The notes beneath the pieces were generated by a model. The model was not told the origin of the DNA, made no database searches, and was given only the letters and a program-made list of their open reading frames with translations. From Halalkalicoccus sp. CG83 (GTDB lineage Archaea; Halobacteriota; Halobacteria; Halobacteriales; Halalkalicoccaceae): 64,000 nt of DNA. Positions 41,368 to 49,894 of this stretch are shown piece by piece; within the stretch, counting starts at the first letter, position 1, and the number at the start of each line of letters is the position of its first letter. The DNA lies in assembly GCF_037081715.1 (NCBI RefSeq), contig NZ_JAZDDH010000001.1, forward strand, positions 1,860,001 to 1,924,000, in the 5' to 3' direction. The position numbers and the translations under genes are program-made.

Positions 41368-42174
41368 ATGACGGCTATGGGGATGGTTACGACCGGTCGG
41401 GTGCTCGTACAGACGCCGCGAGTCCCCGGTGATGAGTGGGGGACACGGGTACAGATGTTCGACGAGATCTTTCTGGTGTTTCTGGTTCTCGGGACGCTCG
41501 TCGGGGTCGTCGTAATCGCCTACACGCTCTACAACGCCTACAAATACAGGGACCGAGACGAAGTCGAGGACGAGGACCGAATCGACCGGCCCACGCTCGG
41601 CGAACTCCCCACCGGGGCGGGCGGCGGTCGAAAGCTCTTCGTCTCGTTCGCGATCAGCGCGATCATCGTGATCGCCCTCATCGTTTGGACGTACGGGGCG
41701 CTGCTCTACGTCGAGGCGGGACCCACGGAGCAGGGGACCGACGAGAACCTCGACGTGACCGTCACCGGCTTTCAGTTCGGCTGGGAGTTCGAGTATCCGA
41801 ACGGCTACACCCAGAACAACGAGCTCCGGGTTCCGGCCGATCGGGTCGTGACGCTCACCGTCACCTCCGATGACGTCTGGCACAACTTCGGCATTCCCGA
41901 TCTGCGGGTGAAAGCGGACGCGATCCCCGGCCAAACCACCGAGACGTGGTTCGTCGCCGAGGAACCCGGCACCTACGAGGCCTGGTGTTTCGAGCTCTGT
42001 GGGATCGGCCATTCCGACATGGCCGCGGACGTGATCGTGATGGAACCGGCGGAGTTCGAGCAGTGGTACGAGGATCCGGAGGCGTACGAGCAATCGGAGG
42101 ACAACGGCGAGGAAGCGAACGAGGAGGACGGTGAGAACGACGAAACCGCGGCACTCGAACCGAGACACGGATGA
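41368..42174 (+). CDS. coxB: Cytochrome c oxidase subunit II (CuA)
   Basis: The 268-residue subunit has two N-terminal membrane helices (about residues 33-55 and 90-112) and an exposed cupredoxin domain. The CuA ligands are complete: His172 in WHNFG, then Cys207, Glu209, Cys211, His215 and Met218 in CFELCGIGHSDM. It receives electrons from a mobile carrier and passes them to subunit I. The encoded halocyanin at 45915 is a candidate donor, as in haloarchaea without cytochrome c. The acidic C-terminal 40 residues are a halophilic extension. The stop overlaps coxAC by 4 nt. ATG 41368 or 41380 may start it. Confidence 0.93.
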   Translation: MTAMGMVTTGRVLVQTPRVPGDEWGTRVQMFDEIFLVFLVLGTLVGVVVIAYTLYNAYKYRDRDEVEDEDRIDRPTLGELPTGAGGGRKLFVSFAISAIIVIALIVWTYGALLYVEAGPTEQGTDENLDVTVTGFQFGWEFEYPNGYTQNNELRVPADRVVTLTVTSDDVWHNFGIPDLRVKADAIPGQTTETWFVAEEPGTYEAWCFELCGIGHSDMAADVIVMEPAEFEQWYEDPEAYEQSEDNGEEANEEDGENDETAALEPRHG

Positions 42175-44615
42175 CGGACGATCTCCCACCGACGACGTCC
42201 GCGAAACGCTGGCTGGTGACGACCAATCACAAGGACGTCGGCATACTCTATACGCTGACGGCCCTGTTCTTCCTGCTTCTCGGTGGCGTGCTCGCCCTGT
42301 TGATCCGAACGCAGCTGTGGACTCCCGGCCCGGCCCTCCTCTCCGGTGGGGCCTACAACGAGGCCGTTACCACTCACGGCCTGTTGATGGTGTTCTGGTT
42401 CCTCTCGCCGTTCGCCTTCGGCTTCGCGAACTACGTCGTCCCGCTCCAGATCGGCGCGAAGGATCTGGCGTTCCCCCGGCTCAACGCGCTGTCGTACTGG
42501 TTCTATCTCTTCTCCGGGCTGCTCATCGTGCTGTCCTTCTTCCAGGGGGGGACCTACGACGCGGGCTGGACGATGTACGCCCCGCTCAACATACCCGAGT
42601 ACTCGCCGAACGTCGGCGGCACGACCGCCGTGCTCGGATTGATGCTCTTCGTCGCCTCGGTGACCATGGGGACGGTGAACTTCCTCGTGACGATCCACCG
42701 GGGGAAGGCGGAAGGGATGGGGCTCTGGAACCTGCCGCTGTTCACGTGGTCGATCCTCCTCACCGTCTGGATGATGCTCTTCGCGTTCGCGGCGCTGCTC
42801 GCCGCGCTCTTGCTCCTCGGCTCGGATCGGATCATCGGGACGCTGTATTTCACGGCCGAAACGTCGGGTGGATCGCTGTTGTGGGCGCATCTGTTCTGGT
42901 TCTTCGGGCATCCCGAGGTGTACATCGTCTTCTTCCCCGCGCTCGGGGTGATGTTCGAGACCTTCCAGACGTTCTGTGGTCGGCGGATCGTCGGACGGAA
43001 GTGGGTGATTCTGGCGATGATCCTCGTTGCACTACAGAGCTTCCTCGTCTGGATGCACCACATGTTCCTCACCGCGATCAGCCTGGAGACCAAGATCCTC
43101 TTCATGGCGACGACCATCGGAATCTCCCTTCCCTTCGACCTCATGGTCTTCGCGCTCATCTACACGCTGGTCAAGGGCCGGATCCGGTTCAAGACGCCGT
43201 TCCTGTTCTCCTTCGGCGCGCTGTTGCTGTTCATCCTCGGCGGCATCACGGGCGTGTTCCTCGGAGCCGTCGTCCTCGATTACGAGTTCAGGGGGACCTA
43301 CTGGGTCGTCGCGCACTTCCACTACGTGATGTTCGGCGGCGCGACGGCGCTCTTCGGCGCGCTCTACTACTGGTACCCGAAGATGACCGGCAGAATGTAC
43401 GACGAGTTCCTCGGAAAGCTCCACTTCGCGACCTTCTTCGTCGGGTTCAACCTGCTCTACTTCCCGCTGTTCGTCGCCTGGGAGACCCCTCGGCGGGTCT
43501 TCGAGTACAACGTCGAGTTCATCACGTGGCACCAGCTCGCGACGGTCGGCGGGTTCGTCGTCGCGGGGTCGTTCCTCATCATGTTCTACAACCTCTATAC
43601 GAGCCTCTGGACCGGCGAACCGGCCGGGGACAACCCCTGGGAGTTCTCACGGACGGCGGAGTGGGCGATCCCCTCGCCACCCCCGCTCGAGAACTGGGAC
43701 GGCCGAGTGAGCTACGCCGACGGCTCGCTGGCGTTCGTCGACGATCTCGGCGGGGGCTCCCGGGCCGCGGACGGCGGCGAGCGGGCCGCCGACGGCGGCA
43801 GCGCCACGGCCGCCGATGCCGCGAGCGCGTACGTGGTACGCGAGGAACACCACGAGGACCACGCGAGCGTCTGGCCGTTCGCGATCGGTCTCGCCGTCTT
43901 CGTCGTCCTGCTCGGTCTCTCGGGCTTCCACGCCGGGGAGCTACAGGGACCGCAGTACGCCGTCCTGCTCGGTCTCGGGCTGGTGCTCTCGGGGTACTCG
44001 TTGCTCGGGTTCGGCCTCCAGTCGTTTCACGCGCCGGAGGCCGCCATCGGCGCACGCTGGCCGTTCGAGGGCGTTCACAAGACCAAACTCGGCGTCTGGT
44101 TCTTCCTCGTTTCGGACATCGTCGTCTTCGGAGCCGTCATCGGAGCGTACGTCTTCATCCGTGCGGGAATCGGATGGACGGCGTGGGAGACCGTCCCGCC
44201 GGACGCGCTGCCCGGGCTCGTGAACACCATCGTTCTGCTCACGAGCAGCTTCACCGTCGTCCTCGCGCTCGTTTACGCTCAACGCGGAAGCAAACGGGGG
44301 CTGTTGGGTTCGCTGGCGGCGACGATACTCCTGGGATTCACGTTCCTCGGAATAAAGGCGTGGGAGTGGAGCTACGAGTTCTCCCACGGGATCTATCCCC
44401 AGACCGGTATCGAGGCGTCGGTGTACTTCGTCACGACCGGTCTTCACGGTCTGCACGTCGTGTTCGGACTCCTGATCGCGTTGTTCATGATCGCCAGAGT
44501 CTACACCGCCGACGCCTATCTCGACGAGGAGCGATCGGTCGAGATGTTCGGACTCTACTGGCACTTCGTCGACGTCGTCTGGGTGTTCCTCTTCCCGCTG
44601 TTCTATCTCATGTAG
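42171..44615 (+). CDS. Fused cytochrome oxidase subunits I and III
   Basis: The 814-residue protein joins subunit I (residues 1-490) to subunit III (about 565-814) by an Ala/Gly/Asp linker. Subunit I keeps the low-spin heme ligand THGLLMVFW, the D-channel pattern NYVVPLQIGAKDLAFPRLN, HPEVY (CuB His247 and the cross-linked Tyr), LVWMHHMF and the heme ligands AHFHYV. This marks an A1-type, proton-pumping heme-copper oxidase. Subunit III is recognised by HKTKLGVWFFLVSDIVVF and ETVPPD, TTGLHGLHV. Electrons from CuA reduce O2 to water. It overlaps coxB by ATGA. I+III fusions are known in archaea and thermophiles. Confidence 0.93.
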   Translation: MTDDLPPTTSAKRWLVTTNHKDVGILYTLTALFFLLLGGVLALLIRTQLWTPGPALLSGGAYNEAVTTHGLLMVFWFLSPFAFGFANYVVPLQIGAKDLAFPRLNALSYWFYLFSGLLIVLSFFQGGTYDAGWTMYAPLNIPEYSPNVGGTTAVLGLMLFVASVTMGTVNFLVTIHRGKAEGMGLWNLPLFTWSILLTVWMMLFAFAALLAALLLLGSDRIIGTLYFTAETSGGSLLWAHLFWFFGHPEVYIVFFPALGVMFETFQTFCGRRIVGRKWVILAMILVALQSFLVWMHHMFLTAISLETKILFMATTIGISLPFDLMVFALIYTLVKGRIRFKTPFLFSFGALLLFILGGITGVFLGAVVLDYEFRGTYWVVAHFHYVMFGGATALFGALYYWYPKMTGRMYDEFLGKLHFATFFVGFNLLYFPLFVAWETPRRVFEYNVEFITWHQLATVGGFVVAGSFLIMFYNLYTSLWTGEPAGDNPWEFSRTAEWAIPSPPPLENWDGRVSYADGSLAFVDDLGGGSRAADGGERAADGGSATAADAASAYVVREEHHEDHASVWPFAIGLAVFVVLLGLSGFHAGELQGPQYAVLLGLGLVLSGYSLLGFGLQSFHAPEAAIGARWPFEGVHKTKLGVWFFLVSDIVVFGAVIGAYVFIRAGIGWTAWETVPPDALPGLVNTIVLLTSSFTVVLALVYAQRGSKRGLLGSLAATILLGFTFLGIKAWEWSYEFSHGIYPQTGIEASVYFVTTGLHGLHVVFGLLIALFMIARVYTADAYLDEERSVEMFGLYWHFVDVVWVFLFPLFYLM

Positions 44616-44663
44616 CACGATCTCGCGGACGGACGCCCGAAAGCGAACGCGGCGACAGCCGGA

Positions 44664-44945
44664 TCAGTTCCACACTACCGCGTAGGTGTACGCGAACGTG
44701 AAGAAGAGCAGCGTGAGCGCGACGACCACCTTCGCGTGAAAGGTGAACAGGTCGTGTGATTCGGCGTCGTAGGCCTCCTCGTACGCTTCCCGTTCGGTCG
44801 GCGTACACGCTTCCGGGTGGTCCTCCCCGAGATGGAGCACGTACAGCTCCTCGCTCCGGAAGGGACGATCACAGTGGGGACAGCGCGCCGGCGGCTGCTC
44901 GCCGTCCGGGATTGCGAACTCGGGCTCGGTGATCGGCCGTGGCAT
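44664..44945 (-). CDS. Tail-anchored zinc-finger-like membrane protein (DUF7410-like)
   Basis: The 93-residue protein starts with a single C2H2-like finger: CPHCDRPFRSEELYVLHLGEDHP (Cys22, Cys25, His38, His43). A helical linker (TEREAYEEAYDAE) and a single C-terminal membrane helix (VVVALTLLFFTFAYTYAVVW, about residues 71-90) follow. It is conserved beside terminal-oxidase genes in haloarchaea as far as I recall (DUF7410, number from memory). The finger faces the cytoplasm if the tail is anchored in the usual orientation. It converges with coxAC (stops about 50 nt apart); a role in oxidase biogenesis is inferred only from position. Confidence 0.75.
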   Translation of the reverse strand: MPRPITEPEFAIPDGEQPPARCPHCDRPFRSEELYVLHLGEDHPEACTPTEREAYEEAYDAESHDLFTFHAKVVVALTLLFFTFAYTYAVVWN

Positions 44946-45175
44946 CTCGCGTCACCGCTAGCTGTTACCGTTACCCACATATATCCACCGACCGTCACGC
45001 CGCAGAGGGGCTCGACCGTCGGTAGCGAGAGTAGCCAGAGGCGGGGCCGATCGCCACCCTCGGGAGTTCCCCACCGGACTCATCGACGGTGTTCCTCGAA
45101 AGAACGGGTCAGATACCCTCCCGAATCGACCACATATCGTGCGATAGAACGTCTCGGATCACCCGGGAAACGCGC

Positions 45176-45694
45176 TCACACGTCATGCTGCGGGATGCCG
45201 ACGGTCGCATCGAGCGCATAGCCGAGGGTCGTCCCGTAGATCCAGTGGGAGACGAGCGAGACGACGACGAACACGCCGATCGTCAGGATCCCTCCGCCGG
45301 GCCAGAACGCGATGAGGAACCCGGTCCAGAAGATGGTCGCGAAGGCCGCCCCCCGGAGATACCGAGGTTTCTCGGGCGGGAGGAACGCCCCAACGACGAG
45401 AAAGAGCAGCGGCAGGACGGTGATTCCGCCGAGGAAGAACAGGAGGAGGCCGGTCGTCACCGATGGTTCGAAGCCGAGATACATGCCGAAGTGCGCGAAC
45501 TCCACGATGGACTCCGGTCGGAACACGTCGAGCAGTATCGGAACCCCCCCGAGAAGGGGGAGCATCAACAACATTCCTACCAGCCCTCCGCCCATCGCTA
45601 CACCGATAACGCGGAGCGTGATCGGGAGCCCGAACTCTTCTATACCCGGTTCCTCGGTCGTGGACGGACTGACTGAGTTCGATTCTTCGTTCAT
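45176..45694 (-). CDS. DUF6789-family membrane protein
   Basis: The 172-residue protein has four to five membrane helices (LRVIGVAMGGGLVGMLLMLPLL, TGLLLFFLGGITVLPLLFLVVG, GAAFATIFWTGFLIAFWPG, LTIGVFVVVSLVSHWIYG) after a hydrophilic N-terminus. The SHWIYGTTLGYALD end matches DUF6789, a family often encoded near cytochrome oxidase and halocyanin genes in Halobacteria. The function is unknown. It shares the minus strand with halocyanin and DUF7410-like genes but at wide spacing, so separate transcription is likely. Confidence 0.75.
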   Translation of the reverse strand: MNEESNSVSPSTTEEPGIEEFGLPITLRVIGVAMGGGLVGMLLMLPLLGGVPILLDVFRPESIVEFAHFGMYLGFEPSVTTGLLLFFLGGITVLPLLFLVVGAFLPPEKPRYLRGAAFATIFWTGFLIAFWPGGGILTIGVFVVVSLVSHWIYGTTLGYALDATVGIPQHDV

Positions 45695-45914
45695 CGCCCT
45701 TCCTCTAGGTGTTGTAGCCCAAGCATGTTAAACGTTGACATCAATCACAGTATGATAGAGGTATCCAACGGGGCAGCACGATCCGAGGGACGAGAGCCGT
45801 ACCGCGAAACCGCCACGCAATCTCCGTCCCCTGATCGCTCTCAGCGCAGGGCAGGTGGCTGACTCGACAACTCCGGTTCGTCAGTAGTAGCGACTACCGT
45901 TCGACCCGAAGCCG

Positions 45915-46436
45915 TCACTCGACGACGACGGCTCCTTTCATCCCGACCGAGAGGTGTGGTTCGCAGTGATAGAGGGCGATTCCTGCGTCGTCGAGCGTCT
46001 CCTCATAGGTCTCGCCCTCCTCGTCCACCGGGTCGCCGGACGAGAACTCGTAATCCGATTCGCCGATCTGGTCGTCCGGCGCGGCCACGACGTTGTGAGC
46101 GCCACCCTCGCCCGTCCATTCCCACCGGACGGTCGTTCCCGTAGAGACGGAGACGGCAGCAGGCTCGAACGCTATCCCGTCCTCGCCCGCTCCCACGTCA
46201 ACCTGGACGGTGTCCTGCTCGCGCTGATTCACGATCGTCCCGTCGTAGTTCGGCGCTTCGCCCCCGACCTCCGTCTCGGTGAGCCACTCGTCCACTGCGG
46301 GGTAGTCCTCCCCCGAAAGCTCTTCATCCCCACCATCGTCACCGCCCTCGCTACATCCGGCAAGCCCCGCTGTCAGCGGTACTAGCCCTGCTAGCCAGAG
46401 GTACGTCCGTCTGGTCACCTCGAGACGAGACTGCAT
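45915..46436 (-). CDS. Halocyanin (blue copper electron carrier)
   Basis: The 173-residue lipoprotein has an N-terminal Tat-like signal (RRTYLWLAGLVPLTAGLAGC) ending in a lipobox with Cys28. An acidic linker follows, then a plastocyanin-type domain (about residues 70-173). The type 1 copper ligands are complete: His in AHNV, Cys and His in YHCEPH, and Met in VGMKG. Halocyanin is the membrane-anchored electron donor that replaces cytochrome c in haloarchaea. It lies between the CoxB/CoxAC operon and coxIV, so it probably feeds CuA of CoxB. Confidence 0.93.
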   Translation of the reverse strand: MQSRLEVTRRTYLWLAGLVPLTAGLAGCSEGGDDGGDEELSGEDYPAVDEWLTETEVGGEAPNYDGTIVNQREQDTVQVDVGAGEDGIAFEPAAVSVSTGTTVRWEWTGEGGAHNVVAAPDDQIGESDYEFSSGDPVDEEGETYEETLDDAGIALYHCEPHLSVGMKGAVVVE

Positions 46437-46689
46437 GGACGGGAGTTGTCCCTGTAAGGAAATAAAATCACATGACAGTTCGGGAAAGACGCCCCATGCG
46501 TCTACATCCCGTGTTTCAGTACGGTGGTCCTCTCGGCTGCCGAAGGATCCAACGGAGTTCGGTCCTCGTCGATCCGTGACCCCATACGCGTCTCACTCCC
46601 GCCACGCGATCGATTCGACCAGCCGTTCTCCGATTTGAGGGGGGATCGAGCACCCGAAACCGACCGGTTCGGAACCCCGCCTGAACGGG

Positions 46690-46702
46690 CGAAACTATAA
46701 GT
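46690..46702 (+). promoter_or_regulatory. TATA-like box of the subunit IV gene
   Basis: ACTATAA at 46694-46700 lies 29-35 nt upstream of the ATG at 46729, the right distance for a leaderless haloarchaeal transcript. The rest of the 292-bp gap to halocyanin shows no gene. Confidence 0.55.
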
Positions 46703-46728
46703 GTGTGAAACGCTATCACTGTACAGTA

Positions 46729-46986
46729 ATGGCCAGCGTGCGGTTCTACGCCGGGATCTACGTGCTGCTGATCGCGTTAGCGACCTCGAAAGTGATCTTC
46801 TTCGACTTCTTCGGCTACTGGGAAGCGATGGCGGCGACGATGATGGCGGCTGTTACGAAGACGCTCCTCATCGTGGGCTACTATCAGCACCTCCGCTTCG
46901 AACCACGGTCGCTTTCGTATCTCGTATCGATGGGGTTCTTCGCGGTGCTCCTCCTGACCGTTGCCGCGGCGTACTCGCTCTCGTGA
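46729..46986 (+). CDS. Cytochrome c oxidase subunit IV-like protein
   Basis: The 85-residue protein has three membrane helices (about residues 6-25, 36-53 and 63-83). The arrangement YAGIYVLLIALATSKVIFFDFFGYW, TKTLLIVGYYQHLRFEP, YLVSMGFFAVLLLTVAAAYSLS matches the prokaryotic cytochrome oxidase subunit IV (CyoD-like) family. It is a small accessory subunit that stabilises the oxidase. It precedes the 166-residue membrane protein by 22 nt, so they are probably co-transcribed. Confidence 0.85.
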   Translation: MASVRFYAGIYVLLIALATSKVIFFDFFGYWEAMAATMMAAVTKTLLIVGYYQHLRFEPRSLSYLVSMGFFAVLLLTVAAAYSLS

Positions 46987-47008
46987 ACGAGCCGGCTCTA
47001 AGCACGTC

Positions 47009-47509
47009 ATGAACGAAACGCAGACCGGCGATGGGACGTCCGTAACCGCCGAACCCCGTTCGACCCGGCGGCTGCAGTACGTCGCTGCCGGATTGGCCTA
47101 CATGGTCGCCATCGTCCATCTGTTTCATCCGACGTTGGGAACGCCGGCGCTCGTCGCGTACGCCGCCGCCGGTACCCCGCTGATCGATCCACGACCCGTA
47201 GCGTTCGTCCTCTCGAGCGTGGCGATCATCGTGGGCGCGAATCTGATCCTTCTGGGCTCTCCTCGAAAGCCGATCTACGCGCTGGGGATGATACTCATGC
47301 TCGTCTACATCGGGGGGTACTTCGGCTGGCACGCCCTCGGCCACGGCGCCTGGTGGGGTGGACTGGAGCACGGCTGGTACGGTCATTCGATCGCCGAGAT
47401 CCTGCTCGGTCCGGCTCACGTACGTGATGACCGCATCGCGCTCCTCTCGAAACTCGCCGAACTCGCACTGTTTTGCGTTCTCGCGCTGCTCTATCGCCGC
47501 GAGCCGTAA
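47009..47509 (+). CDS. Uncharacterised haloarchaeal membrane protein (166 aa)
   Basis: The protein has a hydrophilic N-terminus and four membrane helices (VAAGLAYMVAIVHLFHP, PVAFVLSSVAIIVGANLILLG, YALGMILMLVYIGGYFGWHALGH, LLSKLAELALFCVLALLY). Histidines are clustered in or near membrane faces (HLFH, WHALGHG, EHGWYGHS), a pattern that could bind heme or copper. It follows subunit IV by 22 nt and therefore probably belongs to the oxidase module. No family function is known to me. The end overlaps the convergent DUF7546-like gene by 19 nt. Confidence 0.75.
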   Translation: MNETQTGDGTSVTAEPRSTRRLQYVAAGLAYMVAIVHLFHPTLGTPALVAYAAAGTPLIDPRPVAFVLSSVAIIVGANLILLGSPRKPIYALGMILMLVYIGGYFGWHALGHGAWWGGLEHGWYGHSIAEILLGPAHVRDDRIALLSKLAELALFCVLALLYRREP

Positions 47510-48171
47510 CGTTCGAAACCGGGTCGCCAGTACAGCAGTCCGACCGCGAGGACGAACACGGCCGTCGAGACGTCGATGGAGAACGCATACACCGCGGCGG
47601 TCAGGGCCGAGGAACCGCCCGCCAGCCCTGCGACGAACGAGGCGATGACGGGAAACGTACAGCCGACACACGACGCGAGTCCGAGGAGTCCGGAGACGGC
47701 GGCCTCGGCCGCCTCGAGAACCGTCGCGTAGACGAGATAGGCGAGCGATCCGTAGCCGATGACGAGATAGGGAACGACGACCAGATACGCCGATGACGCG
47801 GTGTACGCGAGCGCGGGCCCCCACCCGGGCGAGGCCATCACCACGCGGAACCCCCCAGTCTGGTCGAGGCCGGACGGGGCGCGGACACCTACCAATCCCG
47901 CGATCGCAGCCAGCGCGATGAAGTACACGAGGGCGATGCCGGCGGCTACCCATCGGGAACGTCGGTCCGGGGCCGTCGGCGTCGTCCGTAGCACGCTCCA
48001 GCATCCGACGTTGATCCAGACGAAGGGGTAGAACGCGTAACGCAGGGTCGTCGGCTCCGCCGACGTGAACGCGAAGTAGCCGATGACGAGCAGCAGTTCG
48101 GCGACGACGACCCACAGCCAGAACGCGATCCCGGCGGCGGTCGACGTCGTGATTCTCGTCGAAACGCTCAT
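47491..48171 (-). CDS. DUF7546-like membrane protein with a CxxC motif
   Basis: The 226-residue protein has six to seven membrane helices. In the segment GLLGLASCVGCTFPVIASFVAG (around residue 165) a CxxC followed by a Pro lies at a helix end. This recalls CcdA/DsbD or copper-handling membrane proteins, but the rest is not similar. The family (DUF7546, from memory) is haloarchaeal and sits near terminal-oxidase genes. Candidate roles are thiol reduction or copper delivery for CuA/CuB; this is inference from motif and position only. It overlaps the 166-residue gene and is followed 17 nt upstream by the 154-residue membrane protein gene. Confidence 0.75.
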   Translation of the reverse strand: MSVSTRITTSTAAGIAFWLWVVVAELLLVIGYFAFTSAEPTTLRYAFYPFVWINVGCWSVLRTTPTAPDRRSRWVAAGIALVYFIALAAIAGLVGVRAPSGLDQTGGFRVVMASPGWGPALAYTASSAYLVVVPYLVIGYGSLAYLVYATVLEAAEAAVSGLLGLASCVGCTFPVIASFVAGLAGGSSALTAAVYAFSIDVSTAVFVLAVGLLYWRPGFERYGSRR

Positions 48172-48188
48172 GTCGGCGCCGCGTTCGG

Positions 48189-48653
48189 TCAGCTGACCAC
48201 GAGGTTGACGACGATCGCTACGATGAACAACAGACCGAGAGCGATCGTTCCCTCGGCGATCCCCCACGCGCTCGAGCGTCCCTTGGACGTCGCGGTGAGA
48301 TACGTACCGAGGAAGAGAAATCCGCTGATCACGAGCAACAACAGCCCTGCCACCACCAGGCCGGCGACCTCCCGGCTCTCGTCGGGAAGCGGACCACCAC
48401 CGACGTAGAGGAGGGCGCCGACCGCGATACCGGCGGTGAGCAGGACGAACCCGAGGACCCACGCACTCGGATTCCGTGCCAGCCCATCGAGACCGGTGCC
48501 GAGGCTCCCCTCCCGATCGACGGTTTCGCCGTTCGCACCCGGAACCGGAGCCCGTTCACTGCGGGTCAGAGCGGTCGCGACCACTATCAGAAACAGACCC
48601 ATCAGCAGGGTACTCGCGAGGTAGCTACCCTCCGCCATGGCACTTGATACCAT
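48189..48653 (-). CDS. Uncharacterised membrane protein (154 aa)
   Basis: The protein has four membrane helices (YLASTLLMGLFLIVVATALT, WVLGFVLLTAGIAVGALLYVGG, VAGLVVAGLLLLVISGFLFLGTYL, GIAEGTIALGLLFIVAIVVNLV). It lies directly upstream of the DUF7546-like gene on the same strand (17-nt gap) and is probably co-transcribed with it. No conserved catalytic residue is visible. ATG 48653 or the internal ATG 48638 (MAEGSYLAST) may start it. Confidence 0.72.
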   Translation of the reverse strand: MVSSAMAEGSYLASTLLMGLFLIVVATALTRSERAPVPGANGETVDREGSLGTGLDGLARNPSAWVLGFVLLTAGIAVGALLYVGGGPLPDESREVAGLVVAGLLLLVISGFLFLGTYLTATSKGRSSAWGIAEGTIALGLLFIVAIVVNLVVS

Positions 48654-48691
48654 CGAACGCTGGAACTATAAATCCTCGCGTACCGCGGATC

Positions 48692-49843
48692 CTACTCGTT
48701 CTCCGGGCTCGAGGGATGGTAGTCGGTGTCGTACTCGCCCGGGCGGTCGTCGACCCGATCCGGGTTGATCCGCCCGCCCAGAAGCATGAAGTCGACGAGC
48801 GTGAGCGCACACATCGCCTCCACGACGGGGACGCCCCTCGGCGGGAGAACGGGGTCGTGACGGCCGATCACCTGCACCCGTTTCTCCTCGCCGGTCTCCC
48901 AGTCGACCGTGGTCTGCTCCTTCGGGATCGAGGTCGGCGCGTGGAGCGTGACCTCGCCCGTGATCGGTTGACCAGTAGAAATCCCGCCCTGGATCCCGCC
49001 GTGATCGTTACCTACGGGGACGGGATCGCCCGCCTCGTCGAACTCCCAGTCCTCGTTTCGCTCCGATCCGGCGTACTCGCGGGCCCCGCGTCCGAGCCCG
49101 AACTCGAAGGCCGTCGTCGCGGGCACGCTCATCATCGCCTGGCCCAGCCGAGCGGAGAGGGAGTCGAATCGCGGGGCGCCCAGTCCCCTGGGCGCCCCCT
49201 GAATCTCGAACTCGATCGAGCCGCCGATCGAGTCGCCCTCGCCCTGGTAGCGCTCGATCAGCTCCTGCATCTCCTCGGCGACGGCGGGATCGCCACACCG
49301 GACGTCGTTCTCCTCGCTGTGCTCGACCATCTCCTCGAAGCTCACGCCCTCGGCGCGGACGTCGCCGATCTGGTTGACGTGGGCCTTGATCTCGATCCCT
49401 TCGAGCGAGAGCAGCTTCTTCGCGATCGCGCCCGCCGCCACCCAGTTCACCGTCTCGCGGGCCGAGGAACGCCCGCCGCCGCCCCAGTTCCGCGTGCCGA
49501 ACTTCGCGGAGTAGGTGAAGTCGCCGTGGCTCGGCCGCGGCGCGGTGATGAAGGGCTCGTACTTGCCCGACTGAGCGTCCTTGTTCTGGATCACCATGCC
49601 GATCGGCGTCCCGGTGGTGTAGCCGTCCTGGATGCCGCTCTTGATCGAGACGGCGTCGGCCTCGCCGCGGCTGGTGGTGATCATCGACTGGCCCGGCTTC
49701 CTGCGGTCGAGGTCACCCTGAATGTCCTCCTCGTCGAGTTCGAGCCCCGCCGGGCAGCCTGAGACGGTACAGCCCATTGCCTCGCCGTGGCTCTCGCCGA
49801 ACGTCGTCACCTGAAAGAGCCGGCCGAATCGGTTGCCGTTCAT
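48692..49843 (-). CDS. aroC: Chorismate synthase
   Basis: The 383-residue AroC performs the last step of the shikimate pathway, converting EPSP to chorismate with reduced FMN. Landmarks are RLFQVTTFGESHGEAMGCTVSG (residues 8-29), FITAPRPSHGDFTYSAKFG, GGGRSSARETVNWVAAGAIAKKLL and the C-terminal IGRHDPVLPPRGVPVVEAM. All conserved regions are intact. The two genes upstream (alkaline-phosphatase-like, aroA) run in the same direction. Confidence 0.95.
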   Translation of the reverse strand: MNGNRFGRLFQVTTFGESHGEAMGCTVSGCPAGLELDEEDIQGDLDRRKPGQSMITTSRGEADAVSIKSGIQDGYTTGTPIGMVIQNKDAQSGKYEPFITAPRPSHGDFTYSAKFGTRNWGGGGRSSARETVNWVAAGAIAKKLLSLEGIEIKAHVNQIGDVRAEGVSFEEMVEHSEENDVRCGDPAVAEEMQELIERYQGEGDSIGGSIEFEIQGAPRGLGAPRFDSLSARLGQAMMSVPATTAFEFGLGRGAREYAGSERNEDWEFDEAGDPVPVGNDHGGIQGGISTGQPITGEVTLHAPTSIPKEQTTVDWETGEEKRVQVIGRHDPVLPPRGVPVVEAMCALTLVDFMLLGGRINPDRVDDRPGEYDTDYHPSSPENE

Positions 49844-49894
49844 TGCCCCCGACTGGGAGCCGCTCCCATTTAGGGTTTGTAGTGTGACCGCGCG

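Noticed and set aside
42131-44701. An 856-codon plus-strand frame overlapping coxAC in another frame
   Set aside because: It is strongly Arg-rich and lacks domains, whereas the coxAC frame has all heme-copper oxidase ligands.
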